The notes beneath the pieces were generated by a model. The model saw only the letters and a list, made by a program, of their open reading frames with translations. It had not been told where the DNA came from and did not search any database. 64,000 nt of DNA from assembly GCA_019916065.1 (NCBI GenBank), contig CM034242.1, positions 45,444,626 to 45,508,625 on the forward strand, written 5' to 3'. Every line of letters begins with the position of its first letter. Positions within the stretch are counted from its first letter, which is position 1. Shown here in pieces: positions 25,007 through 37,000 of this stretch. Made by a program: the position numbers and the translations under genes. This DNA is from Vitellaria paradoxa (Eukaryota; Streptophyta; Magnoliopsida; Ericales; Sapotaceae).

Positions 25007-25810
25007 TGCGGTCGTTTGATGTCTTACAAAATTCTATGAAATTTAAGGTGGCATTTGGTTTACTTTTTTATTTTTTATTTTTTTTTTCATTTTATGTATT
25101 AAAATCTCAAAACGAGAAAATAAAAAATACTCTATTTTCCTTATTAATACTCTATTTTTTTTATTTTGAGATTTTCTTTATTTTTTGTTAAAAACTCTCA
25201 AAACGACTTTTTATTATTTTTCATTTCCTGTGTAAACTCATTTTCAGTTTTCGAAAATAAATTTTGAAAACACAAGTAACCAAATGAATTTTAAGCTGTT
25301 TTCCTTATTTTCAAAGATACAAAATGAAAAATGAGATCAAAACAGAAAATAGAAAATAAAAACAGAAAATAGAAAAATAAACCAAATGAGCCCTAAATTT
25401 TTTACTTATAATAAAAATTACGAGATTACAATTTTTATAAATTTATATTAATTTATATATGAACTCTAAACATAATCTACCACCGTGTAATTAACAGTAA
25501 AAATTAGAAATTTGTAGAGATTTGTAATTATGTGGCCACTTGGTGTTTTACAAATCTTTACGAATTTTTGCAAAATTCTATAAAATTAAAATTTTTTGCT
25601 CATAGTACAAATTACGAGACTATAATTTTTATAAATTTATACTAATTTATATAAATCCAAACAATTACTGCATAATTAACAGTATAAATTAGGAGATAAA
25701 AATTTTTACAAGTTTATGATAATTTATAAAATTTCAAACACTTGCCGTATAATTAATAGTAAAAATTAAAAATTTGTAGAGGTTTGTATAACATCAAGCG
25801 GCCGCATAAT
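25007..25810. mobile_element. Nested MITE complex upstream of P450 gene 3
   Basis: An outer repeat starts with tgcggtcgtttgatgtctta and is interrupted at 25047-25393 by a Tourist-like element (ends ggtggcatttggttta and taaaccaaatgagccc, target duplication taa on both sides). The outer family resumes afterwards (aaattacgagattacaattttt) and a related unit runs from tgtggccacttggtg (about 25529) to atcaagcggccgca. The order shows the Tourist-like insertion is younger than the outer element. Confidence 0.55.
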
Positions 25811-25886
25811 TAATAAGGTGAGAGTAAAGCCAAATGCCAATAGTTCAAACTCCAACTTTTTTTTGAACTATTCTTTCTTTCAAGTG

Positions 25887-25917
25887 GTGATGTGTGTGTG
25901 TGTGTGTGTGTGTGTGT
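25887..25917. repeat. GT microsatellite in P450 gene 3 promoter
   Basis: An uninterrupted (GT)n run of about 30 bp ends roughly 80 bp before the TATA box of gene 3. Genes 1 and 2 do not have it. Alternating purine-pyrimidine DNA of this kind can be length-polymorphic. Confidence 0.85.
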
Positions 25918-25997
25918 ACACATTTGCAGCCGCAATATTATAGTAAGCCGAGCCCCAATTTTTGACCACGCTTCTTACGGTGCTCGCCTGTAGTTCC

Positions 25998-26005
25998 TAT
26001 ATAAG
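25998..26005 (+). promoter_or_regulatory. TATA box of P450 gene 3
   Basis: TATATAAG lies about 121 bp before the start codon, followed by a leader with a (CT)n tract at 26044-26071. The arrangement matches genes 1 and 2. Confidence 0.7.
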
Positions 26006-26125
26006 GGTTTGTGTTTTGTCCATCTCTCCTCGCACACAACACATCTCTCTCTCTCTCTCTCTCTCTCTCTCCCCTCTCATTCTCTAAATTGAAGGTCGCA
26101 AGTATACATATACATATATATATAC

Positions 26126-29100
26126 ATGGATCAAATAATATATAGTTGCATTGGAATGGGCTGTGCCATTATTGTTCTGATAGGTGTATGGAATTTCATC
26201 AACTGGGCATGGTTAACTCCAAAGAAACTAGAAAGGTGTCTTAGAAAACAGGGTCTCTCCGGAAACTCCTATTGGCCATTACTTGGAGACCAGAAAGAGA
26301 TCATTGCCATGTTCAGCGAAGCTAAGGCCAAACCCATTGGCATCTCCGACGATATCGTGCCCCGTATCCTACCCTTCTTTCATAAGTCCATTGCCACCAT
26401 TGGTATGTTTATATATACATAAATATTTATATATATGTATGTATCTATCTTTCAGTAGGACATGTAGTTGTCAGACAATTCTTGTATCTCCACATTCTTA
26501 CTACTACTTTTCACGGGAGATGCAATATACACTTTATTTTAATTTTTAATTTTTCATATTTGAAAAAGTATTATTTATTGTTAGAAGAGATATGAAGAGT
26601 GAGGAATTAAAAATAAAGTGTATCTAGCAGTTTTCCCTATTATGTATAAAAAATTGTTAAACACATTCTCGTAATTATTATATGTATTTTGGCGCTTGCA
26701 GATATTAAGTTTGGATATCATATTTCTAAAAGAGTAAATAAATAAAAGCTCGGAATAGTGAAAAGAAAGGCAAATTTATTTTCTTTGCAGAAATTTAATT
26801 ATATCTTGTTTTGATATAATCATAAAAATAAATATATAAGAGTAACTTTATTTTTCTAATTTTTTTCTTAACAAATTGTTAATAAGAACAAACGTAAATC
26901 TCTCTCCCAATAATTGGCTCGCAAAAGGGTAGCATTCAGAAGTTATTATTAAGGCACCATTCGATAAATCTTTGAGTTTTTAATTTTTAGTTTTTGTTTT
27001 TTTTTTTTTTTGAAAATTAATCATGAAAACCCGTTTAATAAATTTTTTAGTTTTTACTTTCAAAAAATAAAAAATATTTTCAAAATTTTTAAAATTTATA
27101 AAAATATAAAAAAGTATTTATAAGGACCCAGTTGATAAAACTGTCAGTTTTCAATTTTTATATTTAGTTTTCAATTTTTGTTTTCAATTTTTAATTTTTT
27201 GTTTTCATTTACATAGTAGAAAAAGAAAACAAAAACTTTCAAACACATTTGATAATGATAATTATTAGTTACTAGTTATAGTTGTTAATTAATTAAATTC
27301 AATAAATTTAATTATTTAAATTATATTAATTACTAAAAATAATTTACTTCAATAAAAATAAAATATAATAAATATAATTTATTATAATTATTTTTAAAAA
27401 CAATTTAATAGAATATATTTCTTGTTAATTAAAGTAATTAATTTAATTAACTTAATTGTATTTTATTTAATTGCTTAAATTAATTTGATTTAATTAATTA
27501 ATTATATTAATAAATTTATACTTATTTTAATTATATTATTTTTTTAAAACAATTTGATTCTAAAAATAAAGTATATTCAATATAATTTAATTATATTATT
27601 TATTAAAAATAATTTATATTAAATTATTTTTATATTAATTTAATTAATTAAATTACATAATTAATTAAATTTAAATTAATTAAATGTATTTATTTTAATT
27701 ATATGTTTATTAAAAATAATTTAATTCAATAAAAATAATATATATTAAATATAATTTATTATATTATAAATTAAAAATAATTTAATTAAATAATTTTATA
27801 TTAATTTAAAAAATTAAATTCAATTATAATTAATATAATTTAGTTAATTAATATATTTAACATAATTTTCGTAATTATTATATTAATATATTAAAAGGTA
27901 GTGGCGGTAATAGCCAGATGTTGAGGACAATTAGTGAACGATATGGTAATTAATGATTGTAACTAGTAGTAGTTGTATAAGAAATTGAAAATTAAAAATA
28001 AAAATTTAAGAAAACACATTTTCTATGTTTTTATAATTTTTAAAAATTTTGAAAGCAATTTTTATTTTTTTGAAAATTGAAAACTGAAAACAAATTTATC
28101 AAACGCGTTTTCATGTTCAATTTTCAAAAAAAAAAAAAAACAAAAATAAAAAACTGAAAACGAAATGATTGTCAAACGGGGCTTAAAGTTTTTATTTTCA
28201 ATTTTTATTTTTCTCCTCTTCCACTATTACTACCACTAATCACAACTATCATTCAATGCCACACGCCCATCTCCTCCACCACCAGCCGCCACCACCTTTG
28301 TTGTTGACTACCACTTATCTCCAACCACCATTGTCTGCTGTTATCCACCATCCATCTTCGACCTACACCACTGCTCTTGCTCACCCACCTCTAGGTATCA
28401 CTGCCACTTATCACCCACCTCTTACTTACGACTACTACCAACCTTTGATTATACCATTGCAGCCAATTGTCACCCACCGTCAGTCAACACAATCACCTTC
28501 CACTACTCATTTTTTATTACCGTTAGTCAACCTTCAACCATGACCTTCGCTGCTAGTCGCCAATCACCTCTTGCCACTATTGCAGGAGCATGCTCTTTGC
28601 CACTCATCTTTGACTATACTACTTTTGCCAAACAATCTCCTATAAGTATCACCCAATAATCGTTGTCAAATACATTTTCAAGTTTTTTTTTTCTATAATG
28701 AAAATAAAAACTAAAAATTGAAAACTAAACACAAAAATTAAAAACTACCAATTTTGCTAAACAGGCCCCACACTGGCCCATTTCTATTTTAATGTTGCTT
28801 TATTTTTACTATTTTTAGCAAGTTGACTATTTTGGTTTTTCATATTTTTAGCAGGTTGACTTTTTTTTCTTTTTTCTGCCGCCCTTTTTGATGCTTTCAG
28901 CTTGCTGATTTTTTTCCCCTACCTAAATCCTAAAATTGACGTGGCTATTATGTCTTCGGCTTGATTTGGAAAGGAAAAAAGTTGGTTTATTTGGAAAGGA
29001 AAAAAGTTGGTTTATTTTTAACTAAGTAAAAATAAGTCAGTTATTTTTGTATTTAAGAAAGAAAAAAAAGTAACTTTTTTTAGGTGGTTTTTTATTTTTG

Positions 29101-30089
29101 ATTAATTTGACATTTTTATCCTTAAAAATTTTTAAAAAATCAAAATATAAGAAAATAAATTTAATCATTTTATAAATAAGTAAATAAACTAAATAATCAT
29201 AAGATAATTAGCTCTTTTCTTCCCAAACAATACCTTAATGTCTCCACGAACGTTCGTACCTCATACGGTCATACTTACGTCTCTTTGAAGTCATCAAGTA
29301 ATCATAATAAAACCAGATATTATTTTAAAGAATTTTTTATATCAAAATTAATTCTATAAAAAATAATATTCTCCTACCATATCAATACGAAAATTCATTC
29401 ATTTCAAATATATGAATGCAAAATTAACCTCAAGAGTAAATTAAAAGAAATAGTAGTTGGATTTATTATTATTATTATCATTATTATTATTATTTTAATT
29501 ATGAAATGCTTGATCCTTATTAATCCTTTCAATATATATTAATTTGGAAATATATATATATATATATATATATAATTACTTTGCTGCAGGAAAAAATTCT
29601 TTCACTTGGCTTGGACCAACACCAAATGTGAGTATCACGGAACCTGAACTCGTAAAAGAGATTTTGACAAAGAATTTCCACTTTCTGAAGCCCGACGCAA
29701 ACCCACTAACCAAGTTATTAGTCGCTGGTCTTGCAAACCTTAACGGTGAACATTGGGCCAAACACAGAAAGATCATTTCCCCTGCTTTCCATTTCGACAA
29801 ACTGAAGGTTATTTCTATTACTTCACCACCCCCGCCCCTCTTCTGCGCACATACTTTATTTAAGTTTAAAGTTTATATGTGTGTGTGTATATATAGTCTA
29901 TCCAGTCAAATATTTTAGGGTTAATTATATATCTTAGAATTTCCCCAACTACAACTCAGTATATATCACTTAATTCCTTTTAAACCGCGGTGTAATATAT
30001 TTAGATCTCTTAAAATGTAAAACAAAATTTGTCAATATATATATATCTACTCCTTGTGTTAGGATATTGTTGGAAATAGAATTAACAAA

Positions 30090-30137
<48 letters not shown>

Positions 30138-30846
30138 ATTAATTAAAAATATATATTTTTTGATGGATGAAATTATTCTAATTACCTTTAATAATAATCA
30201 CCATTTTATTAGTCGATGTCCATCCTTATGCATATATCAAAAACTGCCCTGCTACGTTTTTTTACTATAATTTGTTAAAATTCCATTGTGGATATATATA
30301 GCGGAACATGTTTGAGGTGTCAAGTATTGAAAATAAAGTATAATTATTGAAAACAAAGAATTTTTCCATTGCATCCGATAAAAAAGGCAAAAGCCGCAAT
30401 TCAATCATTTTGTTAACGTTGTTCATACTAATATATATATCAATTCTAATAGTTTATATTGTGAAGACGTGTTTATTTTCAAACGATTAATGTATATATA
30501 TATAGCGATAATGATTCATATTTTAAAGAGTTTTAATATAATTAATCTGATTAATATAATGGGATGAAACTGCATATGAAATGATTTTACGATTATTTTT
30601 TTTAATGTCTAATAGAGTAATCTTACAAAATTAAAAAAAGTTTATCAAAAAATAATAATAATAACCAAAATATTATTAAAGATTTGTCGATCGATTATCA
30701 CAGGAAAACAATATATCCGTTATATTTAATTTTAATTATAACCTTATTTCTATCATATTATTCTAGTTCTTTCTTTCTAGTTATATATATATATATAAAT
30801 TTGGTATAGTAACATTTTCATATTTGGTATTGAAAGTGTATTGCTC

Positions 30847-30887
<41 letters not shown>

Positions 30888-32936
30888 CATATGCTACCAG
30901 CATTGGATGCGAGTTGTAGCGAGATAATAAGCAAATGGGAGAAGATGGTAATAGCAGAAGAAGGTTCATGTGAAGTGGACGTGTGGCCTTATCTAGATAC
31001 CCTGTCTAAGGATGTGATATCTCGAGCAGCATTTGGCAGCAACTATGAAGAGGGAAAAAAGATATTCCAACTGCAAAAGGAACAATCTAGGCTTGCTGTT
31101 CGGGCTCTTAATTCAGCTTACATCCCAGGCTGGAGGTAAATATATTTATATATTTATATATTTATATATATCATTATCATTGATTCTAACTCTCCATAGG
31201 TTTCAAGTTGAAACTATAAATTTAGTTATTCTCCGTATGTCAATAGTCATTGTGAAATCAATTTTTTTTTGAGTTAATAAATACAAATGCAATCCAATAA
31301 ATTAAAATTATAAAAAAATAGATATTACAGTTTTTGCTATGTATATGCTTCAATATGCAGGTTTTTGCCAACTAAAATGAACAGGAGGATGAAGCAAATT
31401 AGGAAGGAAGTACAAGCTTCACTGCTGGATATAATAAACAAGAGAATGAAGGCATTGAGTGAAGGAGACACTAATAAGAAGGACTTGTTGGGTTTATTGT
31501 TGGAATCTAATCTTAGAAAAACTCAACAGCAAGGGGATGAAGGGAAGAAGGATAATGGACTGAGTATCAAAGAAGTCATTGAAGAATGCAAGCTCTTCTA
31601 CCTTGTTGGGCAAGAGTCCACTTCGAGCTTGCTTTTGTGGACAATGGTTTTACTGAGTAAGCATCAGAATTGGCAACAACTTGCGAGAGCAGAGGTCCTA
31701 CAAGTATTTGGCAATGACAAACCCAACTTCGAGGGCTTGAATCATCTCAATGTTGTAAGTAATTTCCACACAATGCAGGCAATTAATCATTTTTATGGGC
31801 AATATATATCGCACTAAAGTTTATAGTTCAGAGTGCTGGTTTCTCGTATCAATTATGAAAGGTGTTTGGTACAAGTTTATAGTTCAGAGTGCTGGTTTCT
31901 CGTATCAATTATGAAAGGTGTTTGGTACTGTCAGTTTATAAGTATGATAGAAAAAAGTTTTACTCTTAATCTAGTTTTTAGAGTTAAGAGAAGTCCAAAA
32001 CCATCTATACTAGTATTAAAACTTAAGTTTACCATTAATCTTAGTCCACTTGGAAAAAAAGGTTGTCGCTCCCTCCGAGGAGATTTTAAGATTTTTTGCA
32101 TCAATTGTAAAGGGGGTAGCGGAGAAACGAGTTATCATTTTTTTCAATCTAAATACTGAGAAACTCTCCAAAGAGATTATTGAAATTTTTTACATCAGTT
32201 TATTGTGGAAGGGACTGGTGGAGAAATGGGATGTTACTCCCTTTGATGCAAGACCCGAGAAACCCTTTGAGAAGATTGTTGAGGTTTCTAGCATTAGTTA
32301 TAGAAGGAGTAGATGAAGAAATAGGTTGTCGCTCTATCTTATACTTTTCTATATCGATTCTCACCACTTGAATTAGTTTTTGAAATTGAGATAGGTCTAA
32401 CATCGCTCATTATCAAATTACTTAAATAAGTGTTCAATGTCTTCTTCTTGTAATTAGCATGATCAACTTGATCATCCTTAAAATTACCGCATGTTATTAT
32501 TCCTCAGGTAACTATGATTCTGTACGAGGTACTACGTCTATATCCACCGGCAGTTCTGCTTACTCATCGAACCATCCACGAAGAGACGAAATTAGGAAGT
32601 ATGTCCCTACCAGCTGGAGTGCTACTTTCTTTACCAGTAATCCTCGTTCATCACGACGAAGAGCTATGGGGCAAGGATGCGAAGGAGTTCAAGCCCGAGA
32701 GATTTTCAGAAGGAGTTTCAAAAGCAACAAAGAACCGACTTTCCTTCTTTCCGTTTGGTGGGGGACCTCGTGTTTGCGTTGGGCAGAACTTTGCAATGTT
32801 AGAAGCGAAGATGACAATTGCTATGATTCTGCAACGCTTCTCTTTTGAGCTTTCGCCATCCTATTCCCATGCTCCGTTCCTCGTTGTAACTCTTCAACCC
32901 CAGCACGGTGCTCACTTAATTCTACGCAAAATATAG
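26126..32936 (+). CDS. Cytochrome P450, CYP72A-like, gene 3 (5 exons, 521 aa)
   Basis: Exons are 26126-26402, 29590-29807, 30888-31135, 31361-31754 and 32508-32936, all GT-AG with the same phases as its neighbours. It opens [13 protein letters not shown], a membrane anchor. Haem loop [10 protein letters not shown] (Cys469), EVLR and FKPERF are intact. The I-helix reads VGQEST (330-335): the usual Ala is Val, and the proton-relay Thr position after Glu is Ser334. Family knowledge: Ser can sometimes replace this Thr, so activity is plausible but oxygen handling may differ. Exon 5 has one extra codon (LTHRTIHEE). It is clearly more diverged than genes 1 and 2 are from each other. Intron 1 (3.2 kb) is filled with AT-rich transposon sequence, and intron 2 ends in a long TG repeat directly before the acceptor. 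It is tail-to-tail with the PIN gene, 0.7 kb away. Confidence 0.95.
27124..28183. mobile_element. Tourist-like fold-back element in intron 1 of P450 gene 3
   Basis: The ends ggacccagttgataaaactg and the inverse of agccccgtttgacaatcatt are flanked by taa (27121-27123, 28184-28186). Inside, about 27240-27890 is almost purely A and T with aattaatt-type words. Similar inverted sequence just outside (26953 ggcaccattcgataa; 28765 gctaaacaggcccc) suggests a second element around it with no clear target duplication. An ORF at 28256-28543 (His/Pro/Thr-rich) lies in the outer part and is probably not a gene. Confidence 0.5.
30849..30886 (+). repeat. TG microsatellite abutting the exon 3 acceptor, P450 gene 3
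   Basis: An uninterrupted (TG)n run ends in tag directly at the splice acceptor of exon 3. Genes 1 and 2 have shorter TG/TA or pure TA runs at the same place. Confidence 0.9.
31817..31928. repeat. Perfect 56-bp tandem duplication in intron 4 of P450 gene 3
   Basis: The unit starting aagtttatagttcagagtgc occurs twice, at 31817-31872 and 31873-31928, without difference. A recent slippage or unequal exchange explains it. It lies 63 bp after the donor. Confidence 0.95.
32050..32340. repeat. Degenerate tandem repeat in intron 4 of P450 gene 3
   Basis: Related words recur roughly every 70-100 bp: ggttgtcgctccct (32061), gagttatcattttt (about 32129), gggatgttactccct (about 32227) and ggttgtcgctctat (about 32323). 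They are linked by gagattnttgaaatttttt-like and ggagaaa-like words. ORFs through it (31833-32316) are artefacts of the repeat. Confidence 0.55.
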
Positions 32937-33630
32937 AGATATATATATATTTCTATTTCTATACTAAGATTATTGTCTTTCCGAGGTCTGGAGAGACACA
33001 ATGTATAATCTTTAGAGACTTTTTCTAAATAAGATAACGCAATCTATGATAGGTTTAAATTTAATGAATAAATTAATAAAGAACTTCTATGAGTGATGTT
33101 TCACATAGAATGTTTATGTACTATATATGTACATTTCATCGTGGGCATATTAGTTTCTCGCCTTCTTTTATCTTCATGTCATTGAATAAAATTTGTGAGG
33201 TGTCCTTAACTTGCTTATATATGAATATCAACTTTTAAACATCTTGGTTCGTTGAAATCATCAAATGGTTGCTATTGTTGGATGTACTTAGGATTGATGC
33301 TGAGTAGAGTACATATACATATGCCTCTATATATATATATAATTTCTTGGTTTGTTTCAATATATATCCTTTTTAGCAAATATTCCCGCCTGTAAAATAC
33401 ATGAATGTGAAATTATGATGGAGGATCTCTCTCTCTCTCTCTTCAATGAAGTTTGAAGTCAATGCTTTTTAAAAAAAAAATTTATGCAATCTCTAGTGCT
33501 TGTTTAACACTAAACATACATATAGAACACTTTTGGGCTACAACTTGACCAAACTTTTCAATTTTTTTTTTTTTATTGGGAAGCTAATAATACAATTCTA
33601 GCTTGGAGACAAGAAAATCGGCGGATCAAC
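32937..33630. other. Convergent intergenic region between P450 gene 3 and PIN
   Basis: About 0.7 kb shared 3' flank of two convergent genes. AT-rich; contains aataaa words on both strands that could serve polyadenylation. It carries a (CT)n tract near 33427 and a poly-T near 33558. No further gene. Confidence 0.6.
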
Positions 33631-33996
33631 TTATAAAAGGTCTATAATTGCATAATAAGCTATCAAGACTGGAAGGGAAACCAACGTGCCGAAGATTACC
33701 CTGAAAATAAGATTAAAAAAATTAGTTAGTTAATGAGTAAACTTTTAGAGGAAAAAAATCATAATAATAAATTCCAAATTAATTCTCTTGATTTTTTTTA
33801 AAAATGTTTTTAATTAAGAAATGAAATCTGATGGCAATACTAGTTTTTAGATAAATTTAACTTACGCAGTGCTAAGTACATCAGCATGCAATCCATATTC
33901 TTTTGCAAATATGAAGGAGCTGATGGATTGCGGTAGTGCTGCCTGGAACAAAATTAAACAATAATCTCAGAAAAAAGAAAGAAAAAAAATTCAATA

Positions 33997-34030
<34 letters not shown>

Positions 34031-37000
34031 TCCTATGGAAGTACTTAAAAAAAATGCTACTACTAAATTTGTATTCATGTTTCTTGCCCTTGAAGTGCAT
34101 GTGTTCGGAACAAAAATTTGTGAAGGACAATAAAGGCCAGGTAATCTGAAAGAAAAATGTAAGAATGTAAAATAAAATGAATAGATATTTTTCAAAAAAA
34201 TTATTTTTTGTTTAATTAATAACAAAAAATAAATAAATATGTATATATAAATAAATTTACTGCACTTCTTTTTTTCTTTAATTATCTCCAAAAATCCTTA
34301 CCCCCGATAAATCAAAATAATAAATCAGCCCACTCAAATGAACGGAAGCCACTTTTATTTTCAAATTTTTAATTGTTACTTCTTACTAGCTAGTGGTCAA
34401 CTTTGTCGTTCCAATTTTCATCCACCAAATGTGCTATATCAATTTTGGACAAAAAAAAAAAAAAAGTTATATATCTATATAATAAACATGCTCAAGATTT
34501 TAAATTTGACATATTTTCAATCGTTGGATTCATTCAATAGGCAAGATTATAATTTTTTCTATCCCATTTCTCTCTCACTTCCCATACTCTCCCTCTTTCC
34601 TTATTTTTTTGAATGTTTTTTTATAAAAGTTTTTTTAAATTAATATTTTTAATAATTTAAAAATTAGTATTTTTAATGTACATAAAACTTAAAACTATAA
34701 ATACCTATACTTTTACACTCTTTTATCATATATATATATATATATATATATAATAAAGAAACTCAAGAATTTGAATTTAAAATATTTTGAACCGTTGGAT
34801 TAATTTGTTCAATGGTTAGAATCACTTTTTTTTCTTTTAACTTTAGTCGTCTATTTAGCCACTTCGCATAGAAACACTCTGTCGCTTCTCTTATTTTTTT
34901 GAATTTTTTTATAATAGTTTTTAAATTAATATCTTCATGGTCCATTTAAGTTATAACGATATATATTACTCATTATCTCTTTTAATTGGTGATTTTTTTT
35001 TAATTAGGTTTAGACTTTGGCTATTTTGATTAGTATTTTTTAGAAATAGTTAGTGGTTTTTATTTTTACAATTTTCATTTAAACTTGATTTTGGTCAAAA
35101 TGTGTTTGGATCATAATTATAATACTGTTAAGATTTTTTGATAAGTATTTTTTTATTTTTGTAGGTTATTTTGTAGTTTTTCGTATAGATTTGCTTTATA
35201 AATATACATTTTGAGCTATTTACATACTAAATTATGTTTTTGTACCTTTAAGCACAATCAATTCCTAGTATATATAATAAGAAAACTCAAGAATTTGAAC
35301 TTGGGATATTTTTAATCATTAGATTTATTTAATAGTCAAAATTACTTTTTTTTCTATCTACTTTGGTTATCTTTTTGGTCACTTCATATGAAAATATATT
35401 CCTTCATTTTTTATATTTTTTTGAATACTTTTCTAAAATTTAAATATTTTTCCAAAAATACGAGATGACATAGTAGGAAAAATATAGATAGAGAATTATT
35501 TTTAAGAAAGTATTAAATTAGAAATATTTTCAAAAATAGTATTATTTAAACAAAAATTCAGATTTGCAAAATCTAAAAGTCTAAGCAAATATAAAAAACA
35601 AATAATTAGGTATTCAAATAACTGTACATTCAGATTTAACGTAAAGATATAAACTGTTATTTCTACTCTCAAAGTTAATGAATATTAACAACTCATATAA
35701 TAATAAAATGACTTTTAGAGGATACTTTAAATCAAGCATGCAAAATTAATCACAGCAATTGTAAGACAAAAAGAAAAATAAGAACAAATTAAATAATACA
35801 ATTAATTTATATTAAAAAAATAAGCACAAATTTACACAGATCTATACAAAATATAATTAATATTTAATCATGCACACAAAATTAGTAGTAGTAACGGTAA
35901 GGGGAGAAAAAAGATAAGAACAAAATTAAATAGAGATAAATTTTTGATGTGACAACAAATATATATTATATAATAAAGAAGTTTAAGATTTTGAATTTTA
36001 GATATTTTCAACCGTTAGATTAGTTCAATGATCAGAATTATTTCGTTTTTTTTTTCAAATTTTATTTTTTTATTTCACATGGCTAAATGACTATAATTTT
36101 ACTTTTTCATTTGTATATATAAAACCTTTTATGGTTTAACCAGTGTTAATAAACTCATAGTTTTGTACAAGGGATGTACTTGATTATAAATTGAATTTAG
36201 TTTTAAATTTTACATATTTTAAATATATTAGGAATTATATTAAAATACAAAAAAATAATTAAATAATTCTCTTTCATTTTAATCTTATGTGACACTCTTA
36301 TCTTCCATTCAGCCTTCTTCTTTTTTCTCTTTTCATTCGTAAAATTTAATTTTTTTTTTGTCCCACGATATTAAATGACTACAATTTCACTTTTCTTTTT
36401 TCATATATTAAACCACTATAATTATAACACATAATTTTAATAAACGTGAGTGAACTCAAATTCTTATAATGACTTACTTACTTATAAATTTAATATAATT
36501 ATAAAATTTTCATATTTGTGTGCCTTTAGGCACGGGCATATGCATATAATAACTGAATAATAAATTAACCTGGATGATAGCAATACGTAGTACATTGCCA
36601 TGCAAACCTAGGGCAAAAGCACCTATTGCCATCGCAGCCGGTCCGGCAATAAACCTCAAAACCATCCCGAGCGCAGTAAGACGAAAGCCACATGAAATTA
36701 TCTTCTCTTGCAACGCCATGAATAGTCCTGTAAATTCATAAAGCCTCACAAGTTAATATATCTACATACATATATGCGTGTAATCAGAGGGAATTTTTAT
36801 ACGGTGCAACTAATTGCAATGATATATATGTATATATATATATATAACTTACCCATACTAAACATGGACGTTCCTGCTCCAGCTTTTGACATGATCAATA
36901 TTGATCCCTCCATAACACTCGGCATTTGAAAATGCCACCTGGAGAAGAGCATCAATTAGTTAATGTTATACTACTATTTTTTTTTTTTTAACGTAAACAA

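Noticed and set aside
28256..28543. 95-codon His/Pro/Thr-rich ORF
   Set aside because: It is low-complexity CCA-rich DNA in intron 1 of P450 gene 3, within transposon sequence, with no recognisable domain.
31833..32316. ORFs of 60-108 codons in intron 4 of P450 gene 3
   Set aside because: They lie in a degenerate tandem repeat between exons with well-defined splice sites.
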